A stretch of 64,000 bases of DNA from an uncultured Clostridia bacterium (GCA_947038565.1 CAMQWP010000001.1:276002-340001); one strand, 5' to 3'. Counted from the stretch's first letter, positions 38,982 through 48,808 are shown. A program made the numbers and translations. The notes: generated by a model from the sequence alone, not told the origin.

Positions 38982-40826
38982 TTGCAAATCAGAAAAAAGC
39001 AGAAGGTAAAACGCAATTATAATTCTTCGGTAAAAGTCAACAATTGCAGTGAAAAAAACGTGAATATCGCTACAACAAACCCCAATATCACAAGTGTTAT
39101 AGACAGCGATGGAGAAGCGGTGAGTGTGTTTGCGAGTGGTATAGATAGGCAGGATGATCCGTTCAAAGAGTATTGCGATAATGACACAAATACAGCAAAA
39201 AACGCTGAAAATAGTGATAAAAATGCTAAAACCAAGGCAAAAAAGAAGGTTCAACGCTCATTTGCGAGTAGTGCAATACTACTCGCTACCGCGGGTATGG
39301 TTGCTAAGATAATAGGTGCAATTTACCGAATACCTCTTACAAATCTTCTAGGAGTGGAAGGCATAGGACTGTATCAATTGGTTTTCCCTATATACGCACT
39401 TATGCTCACTCTTTCCTCGTCAGCGATACCAACAGCAATAGCGAGATTAGTTAGCGAGAGGAATGCGTTAGGCGATTATATAGGAGGCAGAAAAGTATTC
39501 AGGAGTAGTGCAATTTTGCTCGTATCGACGGGTATTGTTGCCACGCTAATCATGATATTTTTATCTGCACCCCTTGCAATGCTACAGGGTAATGACTACA
39601 TCAAATACGGGTATTATGTCGTTGCTCCAGCTATATTATTTGTAGCGTGTTCAGCATTTTTTAAAGGCTGGTTTCAGGGCAATATGAACATGTTACCGAC
39701 TGCGACGGCGCAGATTGTAGAGCAAGTGACAAAGATGGCGTTCGGATTATTGTTCGCTTATTTATTAATGGGTAGGGGTACAATGTATGCTGTGACAGGT
39801 GCACTTATAGGACTTACACTATCCGAGTTTTTATCGCTTGTCGTTATGAGTGCACTATACCTAAAGAGCAGACCAAAAGGCATAGAAGGCATTGCGATGG
39901 CAAAGGCGGACATGGCTACTACTAAAGAGATAATGCGAGTTAGTGTGCCTATTATGGTAGCAGGACTTATCTTCCCCGTAGTGCAGTTCGCGGATAGTTT
40001 GCTTATAGTAAACTTGCTTATGGCAAGAGGCGCGGAGCGTGCTGCGGCTGTATCTGAGTATGGTATACTGACAGCACCAGTAGGATCGCTGATAAATATG
40101 CCAATAGTGATAACTCTTGCATTTGCGGTGGCAATAGTTCCAATAATCAGTGCAAGAAGGGCAAAGCGAGACGTGGTATCTATTAAAGAGCGAACGGACT
40201 TCGCACTCAAGTTATCTTTCTTGTTTGGAATGCCGTGTTCGATAGCTATATTAGTGCTTGCTAAGCCTTTGATGACGGCACTGTATCCTAGTTTTAGCAC
40301 AGAGAGCTTAATGGTAGCTACGACATTATTACAGACGTCAGCTCTTACGATAATACTCTTGTCGGTACAGCAAGTATATACTTCGGTATTGCAAGCACTA
40401 GGCAAGTCCATGCTACCCGCAAGGAATCTAGGAATAACCGCGGTGGTAAAAATATCATTAGATATTATCCTTATATATTTTATAGGAATAATCGGCGCGG
40501 TAGTCTCTAGCCTTGTAGCCTACATCGTAGGTAGCGTGCTTAATGCACTATCTATCAGAAAACTTTTAGGAAAAAGCAAAAATATGTTCAAAAATATTAG
40601 CAAAATAACTCTATCTAGTGTTATAATAGGATTGATAATATTCGGACTAACTTACGCGATAGCAAATAGTTATGCACTTATAGGAGTCGCAATTATCATT
40701 AGTATCCCGATATATGTGATGCTAGTGGTTAGTATGAGGACTCTTTCTGATGATGAGCTAAAGGGCTTCCCTGCTAGTCGAATTTTAATCAAAATTAACA
40801 ATGCCTTTACTAAAGGTATAAGATAG
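38982..40826 (+). CDS. yabM: SpoVB/YabM-type lipid flippase (MOP superfamily)
   Basis: A polytopic membrane protein of the MOP (MATE/SpoVB/MurJ-like) superfamily that moves lipid-linked precursors across the membrane. From about residue 87 come some 14 TM segments, starting ASSAILLATAGMVAKIIGA and containing RIPLTNLLGVEGIGLYQ, the family signature. The first ~85 residues are polar and unusual in length. The start is uncertain: a TTG at 38982 lacks a ribosome site, while a GTG at 39126 has GGAGAA nine bases upstream and would give 566 residues. It sits 8 bp after spoVT and 9 bp before yabN, so it is co-transcribed. Confidence 0.85.
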   Translation: MQIRKKQKVKRNYNSSVKVNNCSEKNVNIATTNPNITSVIDSDGEAVSVFASGIDRQDDPFKEYCDNDTNTAKNAENSDKNAKTKAKKKVQRSFASSAILLATAGMVAKIIGAIYRIPLTNLLGVEGIGLYQLVFPIYALMLTLSSSAIPTAIARLVSERNALGDYIGGRKVFRSSAILLVSTGIVATLIMIFLSAPLAMLQGNDYIKYGYYVVAPAILFVACSAFFKGWFQGNMNMLPTATAQIVEQVTKMAFGLLFAYLLMGRGTMYAVTGALIGLTLSEFLSLVVMSALYLKSRPKGIEGIAMAKADMATTKEIMRVSVPIMVAGLIFPVVQFADSLLIVNLLMARGAERAAAVSEYGILTAPVGSLINMPIVITLAFAVAIVPIISARRAKRDVVSIKERTDFALKLSFLFGMPCSIAILVLAKPLMTALYPSFSTESLMVATTLLQTSALTIILLSVQQVYTSVLQALGKSMLPARNLGITAVVKISLDIILIYFIGIIGAVVSSLVAYIVGSVLNALSIRKLLGKSKNMFKNISKITLSSVIIGLIIFGLTYAIANSYALIGVAIIISIPIYVMLVVSMRTLSDDELKGFPASRILIKINNAFTKGIR

Positions 40827-40835
40827 GAGAAGTAT

Positions 40836-42239
40836 ATGATTAGAGTTGTTGGGCTAGGCACTATCGACGGTGAAATGTCGCTAAGGGGTGCGGTTTGGAT
40901 AGATAGCGCTGATGTTGTTATCGTCAAGACTGCACTTACTGATACATACAATTATTTTAAAGAAGAGGGTATAGAATGCCTTACTCTTGACCATATATTT
41001 GATGAGAGTGAAGACTTCGATGACCTTAATGCAAAGGTTGTCGAATTTGTGCTTTCTCATCGTGATAAAAATGTAGCTTTTTGCGTAGAAGGAAGCGGTG
41101 TTGATGATAGGTCAGTGATAGCGCTTAAGGCAGTTCCTAACCTTATTATAGACATTATCCCAGGTGTTTCACGGGAAACAAAGTTACTTATTCCTACTCC
41201 GTCAGCTAGCTATACAAGAGTTTCAAGCTACGATATTTCGGGCGATAAAGCCTTTAGTTATGATAAAACAAAACCTCTTATAGTTACTGATATTGATAAT
41301 ATATTCGTAGCTAGTGAAGTGAAAGAAGTGTTGTCAAGATTAGTCGGTGACGAGCAAAACATAAAGTTTACTGATAAAGATGGCGAAGAAGATATTGCAG
41401 TGTATGAGCTGGACAGGCTAGAAGAGTATGATTATTCTTGTGCGGTAACAATTGCACCGCTTGACATACAAAATCAATCAGCATATAGCTTTGATGATTT
41501 GCTTAGAATAATGTATAGATTAAGAGGTCGCGACGGTTGTGATTGGGACAAGGTGCAGACGCATACAAGCATTCGCAAAAACGCGATCGAAGAGGCGTAT
41601 GAGTTAGTGGATGCTATTGATAATGATGATATAGAAAACATCATCGAAGAAAGTGGAGACGTTATATTGCAAGGCGTGTTCCACGCTATCATTGGTGAGG
41701 ACGAAGGCGAGTTTGAAGCACATGAGGTTGTATCTCATCTTTGCCACAAACTTGTTAGTAGGCATAGACATATTTTCGGCGAAGAGGTTGCAAATACCCC
41801 AGAGCAAGCATTGAGCGTGTGGGAAGCTGCTAAGGCGGACGAAAAGGGAGAGAGTACAAGCGAGAGCAAAATGCTAAGGATTGCCAAGGCGTTGCCAAGC
41901 AGTATGAGAGCGGAGAAAGTGCAAAAAATCGCGAAAAAGCTAGGGCTAGAGTTCGCAAGTACTGATGAGATTATAACAAGCATTAATTCGGAAATTTTAG
42001 AGTTTATAAATGCTGATGAGATCAATATGGAGATGGAAGGCGGGGACATTTTATTCTCTGTTATAAATCTACTTAGGTACAAAGGTATAGAGAGCGAAGT
42101 TGCACTTAGTAGAAGTGTTGAAAAGTTTATTAAGAGAGTAAGTTATATAGAGAAAGTTTGCATAGATAGATGTATCAAATCAGAAACATTATCAGCAAGC
42201 GATATAGATAAACTATGGCAAGAGTCGAAAGGTATATAG
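40836..42239 (+). CDS. yabN: YabN-type fusion: tetrapyrrole-methylase-like domain plus MazG pyrophosphohydrolase
   Basis: A 467-residue two-domain protein. Residues 1 to about 210 resemble SAM-dependent tetrapyrrole methylases (start RVVGLG, later FCVEGSG and IIPGVS), but the binding loops are degenerate, so methylation is doubtful. Residues about 218-350 form a MazG nucleotide pyrophosphohydrolase: RLRGRDGCDWD, then EEAYELVDAID and EESGDVILQ, which hold the Mg-binding acidic residues. A second, weaker MazG-like segment follows. MazG domains hydrolyse NTPs and so clean the nucleotide pool. The fusion and its position after spoVT-yabM match Bacillus yabN. Confidence 0.88.
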   Translation: MIRVVGLGTIDGEMSLRGAVWIDSADVVIVKTALTDTYNYFKEEGIECLTLDHIFDESEDFDDLNAKVVEFVLSHRDKNVAFCVEGSGVDDRSVIALKAVPNLIIDIIPGVSRETKLLIPTPSASYTRVSSYDISGDKAFSYDKTKPLIVTDIDNIFVASEVKEVLSRLVGDEQNIKFTDKDGEEDIAVYELDRLEEYDYSCAVTIAPLDIQNQSAYSFDDLLRIMYRLRGRDGCDWDKVQTHTSIRKNAIEEAYELVDAIDNDDIENIIEESGDVILQGVFHAIIGEDEGEFEAHEVVSHLCHKLVSRHRHIFGEEVANTPEQALSVWEAAKADEKGESTSESKMLRIAKALPSSMRAEKVQKIAKKLGLEFASTDEIITSINSEILEFINADEINMEMEGGDILFSVINLLRYKGIESEVALSRSVEKFIKRVSYIEKVCIDRCIKSETLSASDIDKLWQESKGI

Positions 42240-42285
42240 TATTATATCATTATAAATATAATAATAATAGCGTATGGAGTAAGTG

Positions 42286-43248
42286 ATGATGAAGATAGGT
42301 AATGTACAATTGAGTTCGGATGCAGTGCTTGCACCTCTTGCGGGATTTACCGATGTAGGTCTTCGTGATGTCGCTAGGCGGTACGGAGCGGGGCTGACGT
42401 ATACGGAAATGATAAGCTGTAAGGGCATGATATACGGCAGTGAGAAAACTCGCGAATTACTAGCCACGACGGATATAGAAACACCTGTTGCCGTGCAGAT
42501 ATTCGGTAACGATCCTGATATTATGGCTAGAGCGGTAGCAATGCCAGAGATGGAAAAATTCGATATAATTGATATTAATATGGGTTGTCCTGTGCCTAAA
42601 GTTGTTGGTAATGGAGAGGGTAGTGCCTTGTTAAATACTCCAGACCTTGCCGCAAAGATAGTGAAGTCTGTCATATCAGCATGCGGCGGAAGACCTGTAA
42701 CGGTAAAGTTTCGCAAAGGTTTCCGTCACGGAGAAGATACTGCTGTGGATTTTGCGCGGTATATGCAAGACGCGGGTGCGGCGGCTATTTGCGTTCATGG
42801 TAGGACTCGCGAACAATTTTATGCGGGTAAAAGCGATTGGGACAGTATAGCAAAGGTAGTAGAGAGTGTGGAAATCCCTGTATTTGCAAATGGTGATGTT
42901 ATCGACTTGCAAAGCTATAATGCTATTAAGGCGCATACTAGAGCGGACGGTGTTATGATCGCAAGGGGTGCACTAGGTAATCCGCAGATATTCAAAGAAA
43001 TAGCGGACGCAACTACTGGCACTGAGACATTTTTTAAAGAAGTGGATTGCGTGAGAGATATCCTTCGCCAGATAAAAGTGCTAAAAGATCATTACTGCGA
43101 TAGGTATATTTACTCAAGCATGAAAAAACAAGTGTGTACATATTTGCGTGGTGTTAGCGGCGGAAAGGCTATAAAAGAAAAGGCTTGTCATGTGGAGAGC
43201 GTTCAAGAGCTTGTGCATATAATCGAAGGGCTAAGAGGGTTGATTTAG
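42286..43248 (+). CDS. dusB: tRNA-dihydrouridine synthase DusB
   Basis: Flavin-dependent reduction of uridine to dihydrouridine in the D-loop of tRNA. The ATG at 42286 (or 42289) follows GGAG at 42276-42279; a GTG one codon earlier is less likely. The 320-residue TIM barrel starts with LAPLAGFTDVGLR (FMN site). Cys101 in NMGCPVPKVVGNGEGSALL is the catalytic acid. VHGRTREQFYAGKSDW and GVMIARGALGNP are further signatures. It follows yabN by about 46 bp, probably in the same transcript. Confidence 0.95.
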   Translation: MMKIGNVQLSSDAVLAPLAGFTDVGLRDVARRYGAGLTYTEMISCKGMIYGSEKTRELLATTDIETPVAVQIFGNDPDIMARAVAMPEMEKFDIIDINMGCPVPKVVGNGEGSALLNTPDLAAKIVKSVISACGGRPVTVKFRKGFRHGEDTAVDFARYMQDAGAAAICVHGRTREQFYAGKSDWDSIAKVVESVEIPVFANGDVIDLQSYNAIKAHTRADGVMIARGALGNPQIFKEIADATTGTETFFKEVDCVRDILRQIKVLKDHYCDRYIYSSMKKQVCTYLRGVSGGKAIKEKACHVESVQELVHIIEGLRGLI

Positions 43249-43326
43249 TAACAGTTCAAAGGTTATAAAATCAGTAATTAGAGTGATAAAGATACATTAT
43301 ATACTAGATAATATAGGAGATATAAT

Positions 43327-43818
43327 ATGATAAATATAGTTTTGTTAGAGCCAGAAATACCTCAAAACACTGGCAATATCGTTAGAACTTGTGCTGCAAC
43401 AGGAGCAAAACTTCATCTAATAGAGCCGTTTGGTTTTACTTTTGAAGATAAGTATTTAAAACGTGCGGGGCTAGATTATTGGGATTTGGCTGATATTTGC
43501 ACTTATAAGAACTATGAAGAGTTTCTAGAGAAAAATCAGGGCAAGCTAACTCAAATTTTCTATGCGAGTACTAAGGCAAACCATAACCATACTGAAGTCG
43601 AGTATACTGATGATGTGTATGTGATGTTCGGCAAAGAGTCTAAGGGCATACCCGAAGAAATCTTAAATGATAACTATGATAAGTGCATTCGTATACCTAT
43701 GAAAAAGGATGTACGCTCACTTAATCTTGCAAATAGTGTTGCACTTATTGTATATGAGTATCACAGGCAACATGATTTTATGCAGTTAGAGCAGGCAGGT
43801 CAGTTGACAAAGTTTTAG
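43327..43818 (+). CDS. trmL: tRNA (cytidine(34)-2'-O)-methyltransferase TrmL
   Basis: A SPOUT-class methyltransferase that modifies the wobble base of certain leucine tRNAs. The 163-residue protein shows the complete signature: EPEIPQNTGNIVRTCAATG at the N-terminus, LIEPFGF, FGKESKGIPEEIL, and the knot region CIRIPMKKDVRSLNLANSVA. Length is typical. A ribosome site (AGGAGAT) precedes the ATG. It lies 78 bp after dusB, another tRNA-modifying gene, and is probably in the same operon. Confidence 0.95.
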   Translation: MINIVLLEPEIPQNTGNIVRTCAATGAKLHLIEPFGFTFEDKYLKRAGLDYWDLADICTYKNYEEFLEKNQGKLTQIFYASTKANHNHTEVEYTDDVYVMFGKESKGIPEEILNDNYDKCIRIPMKKDVRSLNLANSVALIVYEYHRQHDFMQLEQAGQLTKF

Positions 43819-43879
43819 TATATGCATATTGTAATCTGCTAAAATGCTTAACAATATAACAAATATCTTTAAAAAAGTA

Positions 43880-43908
43880 TTGCCAAAACATACGAATGGT
43901 GGTATAAT
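43880..43908 (+). promoter_or_regulatory. Sigma-A promoter of the pgk-tpiA-gpmI operon
   Basis: TTGCCA (43880-43885), 17-bp spacer, TATAAT (43903-43908). The leader is about 115 nt and includes a small TCCA/TGGA hairpin near 43950. No CggR-like operator was recognised. Confidence 0.7.
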
Positions 43909-44029
43909 ATATGTGCTATTTTACAGCGGTGCGGTCGGCTTTTTCCAAACATGGAAAATGATGATTGTGCAAAATGCTATAATGTAGCTAATTAAATAAA
44001 TTATTAATTATGGAAAGGAGATCCTTATA

Positions 44030-45346
44030 ATGAATAAAAAATCGATAAAAGACGTAAATGTCGCTGGCAAAAGATGCCTAGTACGCGTGGACTTCAATGT
44101 GCCAATGCAAGACGGTAAAATCACTGATGAGAATCGTATCAATGGTGCTCTTCCTACTATCAAATACCTTATCGAGCAAGGTGCTAAAGTTGTAGTTTGT
44201 TCTCATATGGGCAAGCCTCATAGCATATTAAGTGATAGCGTTTCTCTTACTAAGAAAGAGAAGAAAGCTGTTGACGCACTTCCTGAGTCAGAGCGTGCTG
44301 CTGCTACTGAGGCTTATGTTGCTAAAGCATTAGCGTCTGATCCAGTTAAGCTTACTTTGAAACCAGTTGCTGATAGACTTAATGAGATCCTTGGCGGTAT
44401 CGTTACTTTCGCTACTGACGTTGTTGGTGCTGATGCACAGGCTAAAGTCGCAGCTCTTAAAGCGGGTGAGGTAGTAGTTCTAGAGAACTTACGTTTCCAT
44501 GCAGAAGAGACTGGTAAAGATAAAGAGTTCTGCCGTAAACTTGCTGAGTATTGTGATGTTTATGTTAATGACGCTTTTGGTACTGCTCATAGATCTCACG
44601 CATCTACTGCTGCTATCGCTGAGTATGGTTTTGTTAAAGAGGCTGTTTGTGGTTTCCTTATCGAGAAAGAGCTAAGCGTTATGGCTGCTTCTCTTGAAGC
44701 TCCAGTTCGTCCTTTTGTTGCTATTCTTGGTGGCGCTAAAGTCGCTGATAAGTTAAAGGTTATAGACAATCTTCTTGATAAGTGTGATACTCTTATCATC
44801 GGTGGTGGTATGGCTTACACGTTCATCAAAGCTCAAGGCGGAAATGTCGGCACTTCTTTAGTTGACGATGAGAAACTTGATTACTGTTTAGAAATGCTTG
44901 CAAAAGCAAAGAAACTAGGCAAGCAAATCGTTCTTCCTATGGATACTGTTGCTGCAAAGTCTTTCCCTAATCCTATTAACGCTCCTATCGCTATAGAGAA
45001 TGTTGATACTATGAATATGCCTTCTGACATGATGGGTCTTGATATCGGTATAGACTCAGCTAAATTATTTGCAGAAGCTATCAAATCAGCAAAGACTGTA
45101 ATCTGGAATGGTCCTATGGGCGTATTCGAGAATCCAACTCTTGCTAATGGTACTATCTCTGTAGCTAAGGCTATGGCTGAAGCTACTGACTGTATCACTA
45201 TTATCGGTGGTGGAGATTCTGCTGCTGCGGTTGCACAGTTAGGATTTGCTGACAAGATGTCTCACATTTCTACTGGTGGCGGTGCGTCTCTAGAGCTTTT
45301 CGAAGGCAAGGTATTGCCCGGTATTGCATGTCTAGACAATAAGTAA
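44030..45346 (+). CDS. pgk: Phosphoglycerate kinase, with an internal insertion
   Basis: Glycolytic kinase producing ATP from 1,3-bisphosphoglycerate. It starts with [12 protein letters not shown], and the substrate block FHAEETGKD and the nucleotide loop GGGDSAAA near the C-terminus are intact. At 438 residues it is about 40 longer than usual. The extra length lies at residues 64-106, after SHMGKP, where normal enzymes have a short loop before the SLxPVA block; here it is an Ala/Lys/Glu-rich, probably helical insertion, and the frame is undisturbed. First gene of pgk-tpiA-gpmI; gapA and eno, often in this operon, are absent. AAAGGAG lies before the ATG. Confidence 0.96.
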   Translation: MNKKSIKDVNVAGKRCLVRVDFNVPMQDGKITDENRINGALPTIKYLIEQGAKVVVCSHMGKPHSILSDSVSLTKKEKKAVDALPESERAAATEAYVAKALASDPVKLTLKPVADRLNEILGGIVTFATDVVGADAQAKVAALKAGEVVVLENLRFHAEETGKDKEFCRKLAEYCDVYVNDAFGTAHRSHASTAAIAEYGFVKEAVCGFLIEKELSVMAASLEAPVRPFVAILGGAKVADKLKVIDNLLDKCDTLIIGGGMAYTFIKAQGGNVGTSLVDDEKLDYCLEMLAKAKKLGKQIVLPMDTVAAKSFPNPINAPIAIENVDTMNMPSDMMGLDIGIDSAKLFAEAIKSAKTVIWNGPMGVFENPTLANGTISVAKAMAEATDCITIIGGGDSAAAVAQLGFADKMSHISTGGGASLELFEGKVLPGIACLDNK

Positions 45347-45371
45347 TAGTGCCATAACTTGTATTGCACGC

Positions 45372-45608
45372 ACTACACGTTGTCGTGTCCCACCTCATGT
45401 ACCATATGTACAAGTCGGGGGAACTCTTCTAGTGTAGCACGCACACTCCAAGTTATCAAATTGATAAAGACAAAAGTTGTTGAAAAGAGATAACAAAAAC
45501 TACACGTTGTCGTGTCCCACCTCATGTACCATATGTACAAGTCGGAGGAACTCTTCTAGTGTAGCACGCACACTCCAAGTTATCAAATTGATAAAGAGAA
45601 CAGTTGTT
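45372..45608 (+). repeat. Two tandem ~110-bp hairpin-rich repeats between pgk and tpiA
   Basis: Copy 1 (45372-45481) and copy 2 (45499-45608) start 127 bp apart and are identical over about 98 bp except for one base (GGGGG against GGAGG). Each copy can form four hairpins: CACG/CGTG, TGTAC/GTACA, AGTGT/ACACT and TTATCA/TGATAA, and an outer CTACAC/GTGTAG pairing. CCTC can also pair with GAGG (copy 2) or GGGG (copy 1, with a G-U pair), so the single difference keeps the pairing. It lies inside the glycolytic transcript. It may be a structured RNA, an RNA-processing site or a small mobile repeat. Confidence 0.85.
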
Positions 45609-45744
45609 ATAATAGAGTAATAAAGTACTAAATGGTAATAGATATTATTAATACAATATAATAGCATATTAATATTATAAGAAAATAGCAAACAAAATAA
45701 GCAAACTGCCCAAATCGGGCTTACATAAAAAGGAGATTACTATA

Positions 45745-46494
45745 ATGAGAAAACCAATTATCGCAGGAAACTGGAAGATGAATAACACTATGGCTGATAC
45801 TAAGGCTTTACTTACTGACCTTATACCACTAGTTGCAGATGCTAACGCTGAGTGCGTAGTATGTGTACCATACACAAATATTTACGCTGCTGGCGAGCTT
45901 ATCAAGGGTACTAACATCAAGTTAGGTGCTGAGAATGTTCACTGGGCTGATAAGGGTGCTTTCACGGGCGAGATCAGTGCTGAAATGTTATTAGAGTTAG
46001 GCGTTGAGTACGTTATCATCGGACATAGCGAGCGTCGTCAGTTCTTTGGTGAGACTGATGAGACTGTAAACAAGAGAACTTTAACATCTCTAGCTAAGGG
46101 ACTTAAGCCAATCGTTTGTGTAGGCGAGTCACTAGAAGAGAGACAGTCAGGTGCATACACTGCAATCCTTGAAGCTCAGACTGAAAAGGCTTTAGTAGGC
46201 GTTGACAAGACTGATCTTTGCAATGTAGTTATCGCATACGAGCCAATTTGGGCTATCGGTACTGGCGTAACTGCAACTAACCAAGAAGCTAATGATACTA
46301 TCGCAATTATCCGTAACAAGGTAGCAAGTTTATACTGCCGTGACTGTGCTGATAACGTTTTACGTATCCAATACGGTGGTTCTATGAATCCTAAGAATGT
46401 TGCTGACCTTATGGCAATGCCAGAGATAGACGGCGGTCTTATTGGTGGTGCTAGCTTAAAGGCGGAAGATTTCTCTAAGGTGGTAAAGTACTAA
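45745..46494 (+). CDS. tpiA: Triosephosphate isomerase
   Basis: Interconverts dihydroxyacetone phosphate and glyceraldehyde-3-phosphate. The 249-residue TIM barrel has all catalytic residues: K11 in GNWKMN, H94 in IIGHSERR, E166 in AYEPIWAIGTG, and the phosphate loops QYGGSM and GGASL. AAAGGAGAT precedes the ATG. It ends one base before the gpmI start codon, so the two are translationally coupled; the pgk gene is about 400 bp upstream across the repeat region. Confidence 0.97.
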   Translation: MRKPIIAGNWKMNNTMADTKALLTDLIPLVADANAECVVCVPYTNIYAAGELIKGTNIKLGAENVHWADKGAFTGEISAEMLLELGVEYVIIGHSERRQFFGETDETVNKRTLTSLAKGLKPIVCVGESLEERQSGAYTAILEAQTEKALVGVDKTDLCNVVIAYEPIWAIGTGVTATNQEANDTIAIIRNKVASLYCRDCADNVLRIQYGGSMNPKNVADLMAMPEIDGGLIGGASLKAEDFSKVVKY

Positions 46495-46495
46495 T

Positions 46496-48034
46496 ATGGG
46501 TAAATTTACTGGATTAATGATCCTAGATGGTTACGGTCTAAATGCTGAGAGTGCAAGCAATGCAATATCAGCAGAGACTTCTCCATATATCAAGGGATTG
46601 ATGAATGAGTATCCTACTGTAAGTCTTGAGGCGAGCGGAGAGGCTGTAGGTCTGCCTGCTGGACAAATGGGTAATAGTGAAGTAGGACATCTTAATATCG
46701 GTGCTGGTAGAGTAGTTTATCAGGAGCTTACTCGTATTACTAAGTCAATAAAGGACGGAGATTTCTTTGAGAATGAAGCGTTCCTTAGTGCTTGCCGTAA
46801 TGCAAAGAAGACTGGTAAGAAAATGCATATCTTTGGACTTGTGTCTAATGGTGGAGTACACTCACACATAGCTCATATCACATCACTTATCGAAATGTGT
46901 AAAAATGAAGGCGTGAAGAACGCTTATTTGCATTGTTTCCTTGATGGTCGTGATGTTTCGCCTACAAGCGGAGCAAAATTTATCGCAGAAATGGAGGCAT
47001 TCTTAAAAGAAATTGGTTATGGAAAGATTGCTACTGTCAGCGGAAGATTTTACGCTATGGATAGAGATAACATGTGGGACAGAGTTGAGAAGGCATACGA
47101 TGCTATCGCTAATGGCGTAGGCGTTACTGCTAAAAACTCTAAAGAAGCAATGGATAATAGCTATGCTAATGGCGTTTATGATGAATTCGTATTGCCAACG
47201 GTTATAACTCGTTGCGGTAAGCCAGTAGGTAAAGTCGGAAAAGGCGACAGCATAATATTTGCTAACTATCGTCCTGACCGTGCTAGAATGATAACTCGTA
47301 GCTTTATCAAAGAAGATTTTGATGGTTTTGCTAGAGCAGAGTTCTTAGCTCCTACCTTTGTATCAATGACACAGTACGATGTGACTTTTAATGACGACCT
47401 TGAGGTTGCATACAAGCCACAATCTTATAGCAATACTTTAGGCGAGTACTTGTCAAACGAAGGTCTTACACAGTTCCGCATTGCAGAAACACAGAAATAT
47501 GCACATGTTACATTCTTTTTCAATGGCGGTGTGGAAGCACCTAATGCTGGAGAGGAGCGTATACTGATAGACAGTCCGAAAATAGCTACTTTTGACTTAA
47601 AGCCAGAGATGAGTGCTTACGAAGTTGCTGATAAAGCAGTAGAAACTATTAAAGCGGGCAAGTTTGATGTCATGATATTAAACTTTGCTAACTGCGATAT
47701 GGTAGGACATACTGGTATAATCCCAGCGGCTCAAAAAGCAGTTAAGGCTGTAGATGAGTGCGTAGAGAGAGTTATCAAGGCTATTCAGGAAGTTGGCGGA
47801 CAAGTGTTAATCACTGCCGATCATGGTAATGCTGATAATATGGTGGACGAGATTACTGGTGAGGCATTTACTGCACACACTACAAATCCTGTACCGCTTA
47901 TAAAAGTAGACGATAACAAATCTGTTACACTTGCTGAAGGTGGAAAGTTATGTGATATAGCTCCTACTATGCTAGACATGATGGGAATAGCTATTCCTAG
48001 CGAGATGACAGGTAAGAGTTTGCTTGTAAAGTAA
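46496..48034 (+). CDS. gpmI: 2,3-bisphosphoglycerate-independent phosphoglycerate mutase
   Basis: Manganese-dependent mutase of the alkaline phosphatase superfamily; converts 3- to 2-phosphoglycerate. The 512-residue protein contains D11 in ILDGYG, the phospho-accepting Ser61 in MGNSEVGHLNIGAGR, GGVHSH, HCFLDGRDVSP, SGRFYAMDRD and the metal site ITADHGNADNM. Length is typical. It is coupled to tpiA and is the last glycolytic gene here. Confidence 0.97.
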   Translation: MGKFTGLMILDGYGLNAESASNAISAETSPYIKGLMNEYPTVSLEASGEAVGLPAGQMGNSEVGHLNIGAGRVVYQELTRITKSIKDGDFFENEAFLSACRNAKKTGKKMHIFGLVSNGGVHSHIAHITSLIEMCKNEGVKNAYLHCFLDGRDVSPTSGAKFIAEMEAFLKEIGYGKIATVSGRFYAMDRDNMWDRVEKAYDAIANGVGVTAKNSKEAMDNSYANGVYDEFVLPTVITRCGKPVGKVGKGDSIIFANYRPDRARMITRSFIKEDFDGFARAEFLAPTFVSMTQYDVTFNDDLEVAYKPQSYSNTLGEYLSNEGLTQFRIAETQKYAHVTFFFNGGVEAPNAGEERILIDSPKIATFDLKPEMSAYEVADKAVETIKAGKFDVMILNFANCDMVGHTGIIPAAQKAVKAVDECVERVIKAIQEVGGQVLITADHGNADNMVDEITGEAFTAHTTNPVPLIKVDDNKSVTLAEGGKLCDIAPTMLDMMGIAIPSEMTGKSLLVK

Positions 48035-48084
48035 TATATTAGAAAATAAATAAGCTACTAAATATATGTGCTTGAAGGAGTATT

Positions 48085-48729
48085 ATGGAAACTAAAATGA
48101 TTTCATTAATAAACGCAAAGCAGAAAAATTTAAATAGTTTTATGGCGAAAGCTGTGAGCGTAATGGGTTTAGGTATAGGATTGATCGTAGGATCAATCTT
48201 AATAGCGGGAGTGGACTTAATACAAATATATGTATATAGTACTATCGTTATTATACCGCTGCCTATTAGCATTATTTCGTGGTATATATGGCTGAAGACA
48301 ACCAAGTGCAGTGTAGATCTGACTGAAACTGGCATAAAAACGACCTTTAAAAACTCTAAAATGTGGAAAGATATAAAGGCAGGAAAGTCTTATAAAGATG
48401 TGACTGTTGGATATACTGACATGGATGATAATACAAAGGGAATGTTCGCATTGGCGTTTGATTATGACCAAATTCTGTATGCTAGGTACTTTAGCAAGAA
48501 AGAAAAAACAGGATTTGGAAAAGAGACAGTGGTCGAGATTTATTATCGTGATGATAATGGTCAAGGCAAGAAGTTTTTATTATACATAACGAGAAAAGAA
48601 CTAGAACGTTTGAAAGCGACTTTAGATATAAACACTACCGATGACTATATAGGTGAGAATTATACTGAAGAAGACTTTTGGGAAATGTTTGGGTTTGAGC
48701 GTGATATGATAGAAGAAATTAGTATTTAG
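48085..48729 (+). CDS. Two-TM membrane protein of unknown function
   Basis: A 214-residue protein not recognised. Residues about 27-46 and 49-69 are TM segments, followed by a cytoplasmic, strand-rich domain (CSVDLTETGIKTTF, then VEIYYRDDNGQGKKFLLYITR) and an acidic C-terminus. The plan is like that of small membrane proteins with a PH-like or YcxB-like domain, but no motif supports a name. GAAGGAG precedes the ATG. It follows gpmI by 50 bp and may be co-transcribed. Confidence 0.65.
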   Translation: METKMISLINAKQKNLNSFMAKAVSVMGLGIGLIVGSILIAGVDLIQIYVYSTIVIIPLPISIISWYIWLKTTKCSVDLTETGIKTTFKNSKMWKDIKAGKSYKDVTVGYTDMDDNTKGMFALAFDYDQILYARYFSKKEKTGFGKETVVEIYYRDDNGQGKKFLLYITRKELERLKATLDINTTDDYIGENYTEEDFWEMFGFERDMIEEISI

Positions 48730-48808
48730 AAAAAGGCGTTTATTGTGATGTACGAGATGTTTTCATAGACTGCATTATAAGATGCTTTATCGTGGCATGG
48801 AGGATAAT

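Noticed and set aside
39758..40411. 217-codon minus-strand open frame
   Set aside because: Lies wholly opposite the flippase gene, with no ribosome site and composition typical of an antisense shadow.
42213..42716. 167-codon minus-strand open frame
   Set aside because: Opposite the dusB start and its ribosome site; no coding features.
45372..45608. CRISPR-like direct repeat
   Set aside because: Only two long units, no short spacers, no cas genes; the hairpin structure fits an RNA or mobile repeat better.
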